This document shows, piece by piece, positions 1 to 11,477 of a stretch of DNA of 64,000 nucleotides. The stretch comes from Furcasterigmium furcatum. Lineage: Eukaryota; Ascomycota; Sordariomycetes; Glomerellales; Plectosphaerellaceae. Each line of letters begins with the position of its first letter. Position 1 is the first letter of the stretch. Where the stretch lies: assembly GCA_001599815.1 (NCBI GenBank), contig BCIA01000003.1:1426001-1490000 (forward strand). The letters are read 5' to 3'. The notes beneath the pieces were generated by a model. That model was not told where the DNA came from, did no database searches, and saw only the letters and a list, made by a program, of their open reading frames with translations. A program made the position numbers and the translations under genes.

Positions 1-1692
1 GAATCAAGCCGTAGGCATACAGCGCACCGCCCTGGCTATAGATGGACCCACTGTTGAGGCCGCTCTGCGAAGGCAGGTAAGGCTCGAGCAGCTTCCTCGA
101 CTGGGTCAGGTTACCGCGGTGAATAACGCCAAGAGCAGCAGTAGCGGTGAACTTGGACCAATTGACGGCCTTGCCGAGCCAGTCAAGGTTATCACGGAAG
201 AACTTATCGTTGGTTGTTCCCTGATTCATGAAGGCGTTGCAAAACGTGACGGCCGTGTGGAAGATCGAGTTGCGACCCTCGAGGCTGTCGCGGACCTTGT
301 TGAGGATGCTGATATCCGTCCGGTTGTTTCGGTAGAGGAACTCGAGGTTCAGCTGGATGGTCTTGGTACCATCGAGAATGGCGCGGATGTTCTTGTAGAC
401 CTTGGCGAGGCTCTCGGAGACCTCGTCTTCGCCGGTAGCAGCCTCCTCCTGGTTTTCCAGCAACGGCTCCTGCTCGCCATCCTTCTTCTCGCTCTCTTCA
501 ACAGCCGGCTTGGGAGGCTCGCCGGAGGGCAAGGAGTTGATGACCTTGCCGAGGAACTCCTGGGTGCCGTTGTCGTAGAGATCAAAGGCGATCTGGTAGG
601 CTGTGGTTACCGAGTTGCGGTCTTCGTTTGTGACCAGGTGTCGAAGCATGCGGGATGCCTCCTCGTCGGAGTTCAGGTACACGACGCACTTGGCGATGGC
701 AAAGTAGTCGGGGTTGGGGATGTCGTTGAGAAGATCAAGAATGAGGCGGAGAATCTCCGTGCGGAAGCCGCGCTCCTGAACAATGTCCATGCAGATGCTG
801 AGAGCGTACTCCATGAGCTCCTCGGCCGGGCTCGACACGTCGGTGGCCTTGCCTTTGGATGTCTTGTCATCGTCGTTAGCTCGCTTAATGACCCTTCGCA
901 GCACTCCCAGATTCTTGGCCTCGACCGCAATGCCGACTACTTGTCTGTAGCGGCCCTCCTTGAGGCAAGACTCGAAGAGTCGCTCGACAACCCGCTGGAG
1001 GGCATCGCGCGTTGACTTGTCGGTAACGGGGGCGATAGAACCAGAGCGACCCTGCTTCACGGGTTGGAAGGTGGGGTCGAGGATGGTGTTGTCGACGGAG
1101 GCCCGGGACAGAAGCGACTTGGAGGGAAGTGTCGTCTGCGAGAAGGGGGTGGTCGGAGAGACGAGGGCAGAGCCGTCTGCAGCTCCGCTGGCGAAGGTGG
1201 TTGCCAGCTCGGGGAGGGAGAGATCGTTCTTCGAGGCCACGGGCCCGACATGCTCGGCGGAGCAGACGGCAATGTAGTGGTCGACGCACTTGGAGACGAT
1301 GGTCTCCTCGAATTCGCCGGGGGCATCGAGTCTGAACAGGTCGCCGGCGGCAAGGGCAAAGGCCATGCTCTCATTGTATGCTTGGAGGTGGTAGTAGACC
1401 TTGGCCAGGACCAAGGCGGCGAGCTGGCGTTCCGGGAAGGATTCGTCCTCGTACAGAGCCTCGCTAGAGCAATGGATTAGCCTTTACGCCCGACGAACTG
1501 ATGATGCGAGGCGGGTGTAGCAAATTCGCACTCTGGAGGAGAAGCTACTCACATCTGGTTCACTGCACCTGCGACCTCGGTCCAAACGGTGTCGATGTCA
1601 TCGTTCAGAGTTTGCAGAGCAAAGATCTTGAGCTCAGGCTCCTCGTCGGCGAGGAAGCCCAGCACACCGGTTGCCGACACCAGGCCAGGCAT
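1..1692 (-). CDS. RPN2: 26S proteasome regulatory subunit RPN2 (PSMD1), N-terminal part
   Basis: Non-ATPase scaffold of the proteasome 19S base. Exons are 1553-1692 and 1-1463; the 89-nt GT-AG intron joins the frame at an Ile codon. The product starts MPGLVSATGVLGFLADEEPE, which matches the start of the RPN2 family, and continues through a helical N-terminal region. It reaches the proteasome/cyclosome (PC) repeat region, seen as ALGVIHRGNL, then LEPYLP and GGALYAYGLI just before the edge. About 534 residues are visible, roughly half of the usual ~1000, so the C-terminal PC repeats lie left of position 1. The ATG is the first in frame after the leader, and the next gene (CET1) diverges 1.54 kb away. 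A long open frame on the opposite strand is only a shadow of its codon bias. Identification is from recalled family sequence; confidence is high. Confidence 0.93.
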
Positions 1693-3232
1693 GTTGACGG
1701 GCTCGGGGATCGAGAGCTTTGTGGGAGCCGGAGGATCTGGCCGGAGGTTGACAGCGCAGTGAAGTTGCTGTCGGATGGATCAGAAACACAGAAAAGTCTA
1801 AGAAATTCGCTAATTAGGACCTTGGCGTCGGCCGAGATGGGTCGACTGCGACAGGGTGTGGTTTGGGGGGGTTGAGAGGAAGAGAAACGGAGGATGTTGT
1901 TGTCGAGTTGATTGCTGGAGCGAAGGCGACGGAAGGCGCGAGATGATCCACGTCAGGCGAAGGTCTGCCTTGGACCTTGCAGGAGAGCACGCACGGGCCA
2001 TATTCTTGGCACCTCTCGAATAGGTGTCACGTGGATGCTCACGTGGGTCATTTGGTTCTCGAGGATCAGGGCTGACAAAGAGGGCCTCGCCCAGCTGGTC
2101 CTCTTTGAGTGAATGGAGATTCACTTTGTCTCTTTGTAAATCTATTAAAGAACACTTGATCTGGTGGTGTGGGACGAACTCGAGCTCAGTGCCTTGATCG
2201 AGACAGACACTTGTCCAGGAAAGGTGGCATGGTTGATCGGTACCTCAATTTTTCTTAGTCAGCCAGAACTACGCTTCAGCGGACGACAGCTGCTGGGGCC
2301 ACATCATTGAGGCTCCTGAGGCTCCTGAGGGTGGAATGGTCCGTGCGAGGGAGCTCCCACGTACCGAGAGCGCACCCTAGCGCAGGGCAGGTACTTGCCA
2401 GATGCGACGCCAGAAAATCTAGGACCAGCCTGCGGAAAATTTATGGGCAGACGGGAAGACGCGAGGCGGTGCACTGTCCATTGGATCTCCAAAGAAACAC
2501 CTTCAACACCCCGTCCGACTACGGCTTGCTGGCCTCGTCATCAAGCCTCCATCCCTCCCGACCGCGACCCGCGACTCCATCTGCTCGACCATCGGATAGG
2601 GCAGATGGTCGGCGTGTTCCCCTGACCGCGCTCGATTCACGATTCCATCTCCCCGTCTCGACGCTAAAGGACACTATGCTGTCTCGATAGATATCACGAC
2701 AAACGGCCGTTCCCTCACATCAGAACGCCTCTCCCGCGTCGCCTGGACCTCGACTCCATCCTTTCGACACGCATACGATTTGATTTATCATCTTGCATCT
2801 TCAAGAACTACCTGCGCGGCTCGTCCAACTCGAATGCGCCAATCGATTTGACACCTCCGCAAACACATGACCCTCGAGCTCCAAAACCACATCTCACCCG
2901 CAATCGCGCATCATCTGTCCAGTCTGTCGGCTGCAGAAGCTCAGGCACCCCTACCGCATCGAGGTATCCAAGAAGGCCGACAGCTTTCGACGTGCGCGCA
3001 GACATCAGCTCGCGATAGCGAGGCTCGCGCACTCCAACAGCATCCCCAACGGCTGGGTTAGGCAGCTGTACTCCGAGCTCTGTCTGCTTGCTCCAAATCC
3101 ATCACCCATACTACCACATGACTGCGGGTTAAGCCTTGCGGGCTAAGAGAAGGATCCAATAGCTGGGACGCGGAGGAACACGGCGCAACTTTTCGACGAC
3201 GTGACACGCAAGGCTGCGGACCCAGAGCCAAC
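1693..3232. other. Divergent intergenic region between RPN2 and CET1
   Basis: This 1.54 kb holds both 5' leaders and promoters. I see no supported gene. A short tandem duplication (GAGGCTCCT twice) lies near 2310-2330. A 64-codon ATG frame at 2867-3061 ends before CET1 and would be an upstream ORF if transcription starts that far out. The sequence just before CET1 is rich in C and A, as fungal leaders often are. Confidence 0.6.
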
Positions 3233-5966
3233 ATGGATCTCAGGAGCCTCCTGACGAACCCGTCCGACGACGGTGATCGTCCTCCCGAAAAGCCCGCTCC
3301 TCCGACGCCGCATGCGCAATCACACCCCTATCCTCCGCAGCAGCAGCACCATCACCACCAGCAACAGCCGCAGCAGGGTCCCCCCCAGACTCCTACCACG
3401 CCCGCGCAAGGAGGCAACACTTATGCATTTAGAGAATCTGCATACAGCCACGCCTTGCATGCTTCGCCTGGAAAGCCCCCGGCTCCTCAGGAGTACTCCG
3501 TGCACTCCCAGCCCGGTTCAGGCTCATACCCACCGCAATCGCCGTACCAGACGCCAGGGCCGTACCCGGGTCGGCCGTCCCAGCCGACGCTACAAACGCA
3601 GTACGGCAACGACCCCCGATCTCCGGGCAGCGCACATCCCCCGGGACCATCACCATACCGTCAAGCATCCACCCCGTCGACGGGCGGTCCCGGCGGCGGT
3701 TTTCCTTTTCCGCAGTCAGCGCAAGGAGCGGCGCCGAGCCACGAGCCTATTGCCAGCCCAGTGCAACGGCACCAATATCCTCCCACGAGCTCGTATCCGC
3801 CCAGGGACAGCTACTCCCACGCCTCCGGCACTCCACTCAGTGCAACGGGACCTCCGTCCCATCCTGGCGGTCCCTACGCCGCCCACCAGCAGCATCAACA
3901 GCAGCAGCAGCAGTCTCACCACCCCGTGCCACAGACGCCGCCTGTTGGCGCTCCTGGTGCAAACCACCCCTTCCTTCACCAGAGATCGCAGTCCACTCAT
4001 TCCACTCCCACTCCTACATCAGCACAAAGCCAGCACCCATACGGTCAACCATATCCCCATGGCAGCCCTGTTGCGGCCTCACACCCTCCCCCTGGTGACT
4101 ACAATCGTCAACCATCACAGCCCCCCACCCCTTTAGGGCCACCTTTGTCAACCAGCCAAAGACAATCTTCTGCCGCTCCAAGCGCCTTTGCGCAGCCTCC
4201 TAGCCCTTACCAACAACGAATGTCCACTGCTTCCTCGGGAGTACATCAACCCCAGGCAACACCGCCGCCGCCTCCCCATCCTGGCCTCCAACGCGCCTCA
4301 ACGTCCCATGTACCATACGACAGCCGCGCCCACGACGCCCACCGAAGATCACAGTCGAATAGCGAAAGAGACAAGAGCATGAGTGTTAGTCCCAAGACGC
4401 GAGTTCCGAGTCTGCCCAGCAGCGCTGGCGGTCATCCCTCCGCGCCGCCGTCCGTCGCAGACACGGAAGTGCGACCTACCCAGCCCACCATGGCGAATAT
4501 CCTCGACTCGGGCCGCGAACGCGCCACAACGCCAGCCAAGCGGAAACTCGGCGATCGAGACCTCAGCCCCCGCGAGCTGGAGAAGAAGGAGCCGCGTCCT
4601 CCTCCAGGACAGGTGAATGGAGGCCACGCGCCTGCCCCTCGGCCTCAGCCCGCACAGCCCGCGCCGGCTCCGGCTCCTGCTCCGGTAGAGCTGAAGAAGC
4701 GGCAACGACGCCCCGAACCACCCGTTTGGGCGCGAACGTGGAATCCGCGCGAGAATCGTCGCCTCGCCAGGGCCAACTTCGAGCTTCAGAGGCGCGGCCC
4801 ACCCGGTATGAACGGCAAGCACGACAACGCAGTGAAGCAAGAAAGCCGCCACGGCTCGCCCGAAGCGACCCGTGCAGTCAAGGAGAAGCCCGTGGAGAAC
4901 GGCCCGAAGAACAGTGCCGAGGACCTCCTCGGACCCTGGGAACCCTGTATCACCGGCGTCAAGCCTCTCGAGGAGGTTTCGAAAGCTATTGCCGACTTCA
5001 TCTTCATCCACGTCGTCAACAACCGGGACAATGGTGAGATTCTCAGCCGAGGCGTGCAGTTCGAGATTGAGGCCAAGTTGGGCATCCTCATCGACAAGGA
5101 CACCAACGAGCGAGTGGACAAGTACGTCACAACGGAGTGCGTGCTCCAGGACACTGGGCGCATCGCTTTCAGGAGTAGCATGACTGCGGTAAGTTCCGAT
5201 GAACAGGCTTCATTTTGATATGACACGTCTCTGACCATCTTCCAGGCGCAACACAAGGGCATGAACGACTGGCTCAACGAGAAAGTCGTCAACACGAACC
5301 CCCAAAACCCCGACCCCAAGGCCCGCGGCCGCGTACAGATCCATTACAAGCACCGCCGGGAACTCGACAAGTTCTTCGAGCTGCCCAACGCCATGCAGGG
5401 CCACCTCCCCGGGTGCGTGCGTGCCCTCGTCCAGCCTAAGCACACGGTCAAGGTCCGCGTCACCTACGACCAGAAGTCCGGCACCGTCCTCAACAAGATC
5501 GTCAAGGCGCGTGTGGCGGACCTGCACCTGCACATGCCCAACTGCCCGCTCGACTGCCGCATCAGCATCAACCTTGAAGCCGCGTGGGAAGGCAGCTTGG
5601 AGGAGCTTGAGAAGCTGGCGGTCGGGCATGACAACAAATTCACGGACCGCAACAAGGACCGCCTCAGCTACACGCAGAGCCACTACCAGGTCGATCTCAC
5701 ACAGGTGACGCAGCAGGTCCCTGGCCCGAATGTATGTTCCCCCTGCCCGCCTTGATAACTTTCGACCGTATGACTAATAATCCCCGTTGCAGAATACCAT
5801 GCGTGTGGAAAAGGAACACGAGCTGGAAGTCGAACTCTCCCCCGTCGCGGCCCTCGAGCAGGGCCGGCGAGCCCTGAGCGGTCAGGCTCACAGGTACGGG
5901 GAGCTCGTTGAGGCGTTCGTGGACAACGTCCGCGTCCTGGCGCGTGCGACTGGCGATTATGTATAA
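3233..5966 (+). CDS. CET1: mRNA-capping enzyme subunit beta (polynucleotide 5'-triphosphatase)
   Basis: Removes the gamma-phosphate from nascent pre-mRNA 5' ends, the first step of cap formation, in the nucleus with the guanylyltransferase. Exons 3233-5188, 5246-5731 and 5793-5966, all phase 0, give 871 residues. Residues 1 to about 480 are low-complexity (Pro, Gln, His, Ser; CAG/CAC runs from about 3340). Residues 499-503 read WARTW, the WAxxW motif that in yeast Cet1 docks the guanylyltransferase. The C-terminal triphosphatase tunnel domain carries both metal-binding ExE motifs: FEIEAKLG (E611, E613) in exon 1 and LEVELSP (E826, E828) in exon 3. The last intron has a CTAAT branch site. The ATG lies in a good context (CCAACATGG). 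The long disordered N-terminus is normal for Pezizomycotina. Confidence 0.95.
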
Positions 5967-6577
5967 TTACGGTGGCAGAGGGTGCATCATCATCATCATC
6001 TCTTTGGGCGCGCGTACCGACGGGGCCGATACCATGTCGATGGCTGTTTTTGTTTCGGGAGTATAAAGGCGAACGGGCGGGGCCAAGCCGCGGAAACCAA
6101 GAAATATTCCTTTATTTTCTTTCTCTTTCACGGCGGTCGGGCCTGGTCCTCCGGGGCCTTGGATACGAAAGGGCTTCTCTGTACATGGATCAAGCACGGG
6201 ATAGATACTGCGTAATGCCAGAGGGTGCCGCCGGCGGACAAGGCTATTGTTTCCTTGGGGCAAGCTTGTGAGGTGGGCAAGTAACTCATATGGGTGATCG
6301 CGCGTCTTTGTTTGCCGGCCGTCCGACATGGCTGCCGAAACTTCCAGGAAGATTGCTTTCCTGCTGTGACGAGGCCATCGGTCTCCCAAGCGGCCAGGAT
6401 GACTGTGATGCTTCAGTGAGTCGGATATATCAGCTGGGGGGTTGCCCTGCGACTCCAGGTGTCCCATGAGACGAGACCAGACAGCCCCAGAGAGACGACA
6501 TTCGATCTCAAGACGAGATCGACACCCTCACATCCAAATACCTGTGACGACACTCTTCGGCTATTTCACGAGACAAG
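5967..6577. other. CET1 3' flank and leader of the small membrane-protein gene
   Basis: 611 bp with a (CAT)n run near 5984-5999 just after the CET1 stop. No coding region is supported. The last ~100 bp before 6578 look like a fungal 5' leader (A/C-rich, no in-frame ATG). Confidence 0.5.
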
Positions 6578-6742
6578 ATGGCCAGCAACTTCAGCTTCGC
6601 CTGCGACCTCCTCCGCGAAGAGAACATACTCCCTCTGTTCCTCTCGTTCGCACTGCCCCCCGCCATCTTCGTCGTATTCTCCCTGCTCACGCACTTCAAT
6701 TGCAATGGGCTCAAGCGTCGCAACGAGGCCACCCCCTGGTGA
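6578..6742 (+). CDS. 54-residue single-pass membrane protein, function unknown
   Basis: An uninterrupted 54-codon frame, below the usual annotation length cut-off. Residues 1-18 are polar and acidic (MASNFSFACDLLREENI). Residues about 19-38 form one strongly hydrophobic helix (LPLFLSFALPPAIFVVFSLL). The tail is basic (GLKRRNE) and ends ATPW. Codon third positions are overwhelmingly C or G, as in the verified genes around it, whereas the flanking DNA lacks this bias; that is the main argument that it is real. It sits between CET1 (same strand) and the convergent permease. I do not recognise the family. It could be a small subunit of an ER or mitochondrial membrane complex, but nothing in the sequence says which. 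Confidence 0.55.
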   Translation: MASNFSFACDLLREENILPLFLSFALPPAIFVVFSLLTHFNCNGLKRRNEATPW

Positions 6743-6978
6743 ACACGGCCTAGGCAAGAGACGCACGCAGATGGCATCATCTGCACACATCACCATGTAC
6801 CTACACACTTTTCGAGCCAAGCATTCCGACTGAAATCAACAAAGCCATTCACCAGTCACTGTTCGATCCAGAAAGCCCGTCTTCAGGCACACGTCATACA
6901 ATAAATGAAATTTCTGTACCGCTGCTCTGAACAAGGGTATATCGAACGAATACTCCTAAACGCCTGCTAGATATCCGT

Positions 6979-9612
6979 CTAATACATTTGCCTGCCCTGG
7001 CCGGGCATTCCTTGCGCCCCATACGTCCCCTGCTGTTCCTCGTACCCCTGATATCCAAACTGGTCCTGCTGCCCGTACTGTGCCTGCTGTCCGAACTGTG
7101 CTTGCTGCCCAAATTGTGCCTGTTGCCCATACTGATCCTGCTGTCCGTATTGAGCTTGTTGGCCGTATTGAGCTTGCTGTCCGTATTGAGTTTGCTGGCC
7201 GTACTGAGCTTGCTGACCATACTGCGCCTGTTGACTGTATCGTGCTTGTTGGGCGTATTGGTTCTGTTGTCCATATCCCAGCCCTGCCTGGCTGTACACA
7301 CTCTGTTGCCTCGGATCCGCCGGGTACGCGTCGGCAGGTGCCCCGAAAGACGGTACCTCGTATTGCCCGGACATGAAGGCGCTCGGCTTGTCCGTTTGTG
7401 GTCCCGGGAAAGACGGGATAATGCTGTCCCTGACCTCTTGAACAGGTTGGGTACTCTCGCGACCTGCTGCGGTGGATCGCAAGCGCAGCGTTTCCCGTCC
7501 CACCCAGCTCAGGAACACGGTCTCATGCACCTGTACCAGGCCGCCTCCGTTCCGCCCATCTCCATGCATGCTCCCCGCGTCTGAGTCCTTGTTTGAGCCG
7601 TCGGCGGGCTCGAACTCGGGTCTTCTCTCAACAACGAACACGCAGTGGTCCTTGCGTTCGATGTGCTTGGCCACTGTGATGAAGCCCAGGAACCAGGCGA
7701 CGCCCAGAGCAATAATGCACCATGCGAAGACCGGGACAAGCCACCATTCCGTCCGGGACTTGACGAGCTCCTTGTAGCGGCCCGATGGGGGTATCCACGT
7801 CGTGACGACAGGATACACACCTCCCAGGCAGTAAATTAGTGCCGCAATGACACTGACTATCGGATTAAAGCTCTTGCCCGTAAGGTCAGACCATCGGCGT
7901 CTGCCCGTAGCTCTGTCGGCGGAAGGTGAAGCACTGTCTTCAGATGGATCGGCCATGGGTGCCCCGCGAAACCTCAGGATGAGAATTCCGAGACCCAGCC
8001 ACATGGACATGAAGGCGTTGATCGTATAAGCACTCCATGACGTGAGTAGGGTGTAGGCAGCAACGGGGTCCAGACTGTAAGTCGCGAAGATGAGAATGGC
8101 ACAGCCAGTAAAATGCAGCGTCAGGGCGCCGACAGGCGTGGCTTCGCTGTGTTGCTCGGGCGAGAGCCACTTGAGGCTCAGGAGGGTGGTGAACCAGCCG
8201 CGACTTTGGAACCAACGAAGCAGTCTACCGACGCTGATGTCGGTATTCTTGGAGAAGAATTTGGGCCAGGGAAGAATGCCCTCTTTCGCGATTTCCTGCT
8301 TGACTCGGGCTGCGGTGTATGTCTTGATGGATTTAGTCGGCCGTTCAAACTTGAAGTGATGGAAGCTGAAGCCACGTACCATGACAATGATGTTACCCAG
8401 CGAGGATACAGCAAGCATTGCGTTGAAGACACGACGGCCGAGTTGTGCGTTCCCTTCCAACTTGCCAAGTGTCAAGTCAAAGAATTGTTCGGCCACACTG
8501 GCAGTGAAGTTGATCTGGCTGTCTTTAGGGACGACGACCATCTGTTTCCATCAGTATTGGCCTGCTCATGGGCAGGGGGCTCCAAACTTACATAGCAAAT
8601 GTTCACGACGAGGTACATCGTGATGACAATGCCCACGCCGGTGCCCATGGCAATCGGGAACTTCTTTCGCGGCCGACTAATTTCCCCCAGCACATAGTTG
8701 GGCTGCTCAAACCCGGAAAAGGAGAAAATGATAGCGAGGAAAGCATGGGCGTAGCCGTTGGCCTCGTTGGAGCTGCCGGCAAAAGACTTGTCCAGTGCGG
8801 TGTTGTCTTCAATGACATTCTCCGTCTTCGGCAAGCGACCAGCGGCGACACAAATGGTGACAATGATGATCAGGAACATGATTCCAATCTTCACCATGGC
8901 AAGCACGTTGTTCAGCCAGATTCCGCCTCGGCGAGAGACGGCGTGGATGAAGCAAGAAAAGGTGGCCACGGCGAGAGCGATACCTCTCACGGCGGCGTTG
9001 GTGGGATCGGCCTCGGCGGCGAGCAGGACACGGTGGGCGAAGTTCATACAGTTGCCGGCCATGTTTCCGAAGACGATGAAAGCGATGCCGAAGATGCATG
9101 TCGAGAGGAGGATGGTGTTCTTGCGATAGGCCGGCTTGTTGTAAACGTATGAGAGGTAGTTGAGATCGCCACCACTGCGAGGGACACTCTGCTCGATGCC
9201 ATTGATGACATAGCGAGGGACGTTGAGACCGTACTCGATGTAGACGTGAACACCACTAACGCAATAGATTATGCCAGCGACCCAGAAGAGCAGTGCTGTG
9301 CCGGTGCTTCTTGTCCCTTGCATAACACGCTGGGGCGACATGAAGATGCCGGTGCCTAAGCAGCTGAGGTTAGTGGCCCGTTCTCCGCGCGCGCGACGAG
9401 AAAGAAGTACCTATCATGCGATTAATGACGAGGCAGCAGACGTCGAAATAGCCCAGCCTGAAGCTTTCTTTGGGTGCGTATGTGACGATGCCATCGCCAT
9501 TACTGAGGACTGAGTCCGCGGAGTCCGAGTCTGCCACCGACGAGTTGTCTCCGTCATGGCGAGGCGGCAGCCCGCCCTGTGGTGGGGGGCCGGAGAAGCG
9601 GTAATCGTTCAT
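6979..9612 (-). CDS. High-affinity methionine permease-like amino acid transporter (APC/LAT family)
   Basis: Proton-coupled amino acid uptake carrier of the plasma membrane, resembling yeast Mup1 but 842 residues against about 570. Exons 9411-9612, 8592-9355 and 6979-8541; introns of 55 and 50 nt join in frame. The first junction builds the APC signature IGTGIFMSP at TM1. About 12 hydrophobic segments follow, with LNYLSYVYNKP and FSGFEQPNYVLGEISRP typical of the LAT branch. After the last helix (about residue 600) comes a ~240-residue cytosolic tail with WVGRETLRLR, then twelve Gln-rich hexads. In yeast, tails of such permeases carry ubiquitin-dependent turnover signals, so this tail may regulate trafficking (inference). 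Substrate is inferred only from family resemblance. Confidence 0.85.
7060..7275 (-). repeat. Twelve tandem 18-bp repeats encoding (Y/F)GQQ(A/D)Q hexads
   Basis: Exactly 216 bp, twelve 18-bp units in frame, inside the last exon of the permease. Units read YGQQNQ, YAQQAR, YSQQAQ, then mostly YGQQAQ, with T, D and F variants. The variation shows some drift, so this is not a fresh expansion, but the uniform unit length is prone to copy-number change. Tyr/Gln/Gly composition is prion-like. Confidence 0.97.
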
Positions 9613-11477
9613 GGTTCACACGAGGCGAGGCTCAGGTCGAATCGGCGCGGAGCTGGGAACTCGGAAGCTCCTGAGAGCGGGACGCGTCACAAGAACAAGA
9701 GAAGGAGTTGGCCAGCGCGGGATTCTGTGGATAGAAGAACAGAAGAAAAGGGCAGTGACACGGGTTGTGAAGGGCGTAGGACCAGGCCACTTCTCAGAAG
9801 CCGGCGGTGACCGAGAGCAGTCCGCCTAGGTCATTGGATACCCCGAGCAATGCGCCTGAGTCCCAGCCTCGCTCGTCTATCAGACGGAATCAGGTCTGGC
9901 CGTGTCGTGGCCCAGCCCACGCACACACACCTCAGAAGCCGTGCTTGCCGTGGAAGCATAGCCTCCACGTCCCCAGAAGGTGATGGACGGGGGGCAGCTT
10001 GGATCCCGGTCCATCCTTGGCTGCATTCCTGTGGTGCAGTAGCGGGTTTTACGGAGGACAGCCTCGTCCGCTCGAGTCTGCCTGGCGATGCCGCGCTATT
10101 GACTCAGGTTAGGTCGCGTGCCCCTTAGCGACGGGCGCCCCATGGCGCCCGGAGAAGCATGGAAGCTGCAGGGAGACCAGGCCGGAACGGGAGAGGCGAG
10201 GTGCGGGATTGGGTGTCTCGGGAGCACAGGGCCTGGACGTGAGGTGTTTCTGGGGTGGCTGAGGTGGGAAGATGGGAGACGGAAGTGGGTGGTTCGCCAG
10301 CGAGGAGCGAGAGATAGCCTGAAGTCGGCTCAAGACCAGACCCAATGCTCCTGCCTGTCCGTGGGCTCGGTGGACAGGGAAGGAAAGAGAGAAACAGCTC
10401 CCGAGCTCCCCACAGCCACCACCGTTCCGACGGGTATCGAGCACTAGACCGTTTCGGTCTAACACGCGCCATGTCATTGGACGATGGTCGCTTATCGAGG
10501 GAAGCTACCTGGGGTCAGACGGGCAGCAGTTGCTCCCTGTCCCTGTCGACCCGATGCCAACCACTTCCCACCACCCAGTTGCCAGGCAAGGTTCTCCAGA
10601 GCTTGTCCACCCATTCGAAGCTTGGTCGAACATCGCCAAAATGAGGTGCCAGCCCAGTGGAAACAGACTCGTTGGGCCCGGCGCCCTGTAGGGCCAGGTC
10701 GACGCACCCGTCACGCGGCATCCCAGGAACCATCTGTTGTCCTCCCCCAGTCGAAGCCATCCCCATCCATCCGACGATCAACGCGCGGAGGGCCCTGGCT
10801 AGCTTCGACTCGTGTCTCTCCGAAACGCACAGAAGCTTCGGATCTGCGCTGAACCACATGTGGCGGATCGCAGGACCCATTTGCCATCGTCTATGCGACA
10901 CCGAAACCAGATGGGGATCGGTTGGACAGCCTCACTTTGCGCAGCCGGAAGACGGAAGGGCTGCCTGCCTTTCCCCTCTCGAGCCAAGCTTTCTATTGCA
11001 TGCCGCGGCGCCAGGGTTCACTCCAGGTCCTGTCGACTGTTCCTCTGCCCACCTCTGGAGACACGCATCCTTTTATTGGGTGTGGCAGTGTGGGTGGTAG
11101 ACGTGTGGACGTGCCACACTCTCTTCGGCTCCTGGGCGCCGCTGTCCATCTTGTGCAGCTGTCGAACCCTTTCACTCAGCCCAGAACCGAGGGACGCACC
11201 CTTCCTTTTCTCTCCACTCTCTAAAGTCCTACCACCGTGGCGAGCGAGCGAGCATCCTATCTTAGCCACAAATTATCGGTGACGACAACGGGCTGTGCTG
11301 CGAGGCCAGGCATTTTCGTTGAAATTCGCATTCTGCCCCTTCTCTTTCGCCTTTCGCCGTTCAAGCTCCATCCCCGTATCCTATTCTCGTTGGAATCGCG
11401 TGTGTCCTCCAGAATCCCAGTCGCGGCCCCGATCATTTCTGGATGCTGTGCCCTTAGCTGTCGCCGAGCAGCTTTCG
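9613..11477. other. Divergent intergenic region, permease / 882-residue protein gene
   Basis: 1.87 kb with many short overlapping frames on both strands, none with the codon bias of the neighbouring genes or a recognisable product. The last ~250 bp before 11478 are pyrimidine-rich (TCTCTTTCGCC stretches), as expected near a fungal transcription start. I see nothing else. Confidence 0.5.

Noticed and set aside
119..1015. 298-codon open frame on the + strand opposite RPN2
   Set aside because: Mirror of RPN2 exon 2; no independent evidence.
2223..2231. GGTGGCATG as a proteasome control element (PACE, GGTGGCAAA) upstream of RPN2
   Set aside because: Only 7 of 9 bases match, it is ~530 bp upstream, and an Rpn4-type system is not established for these fungi.
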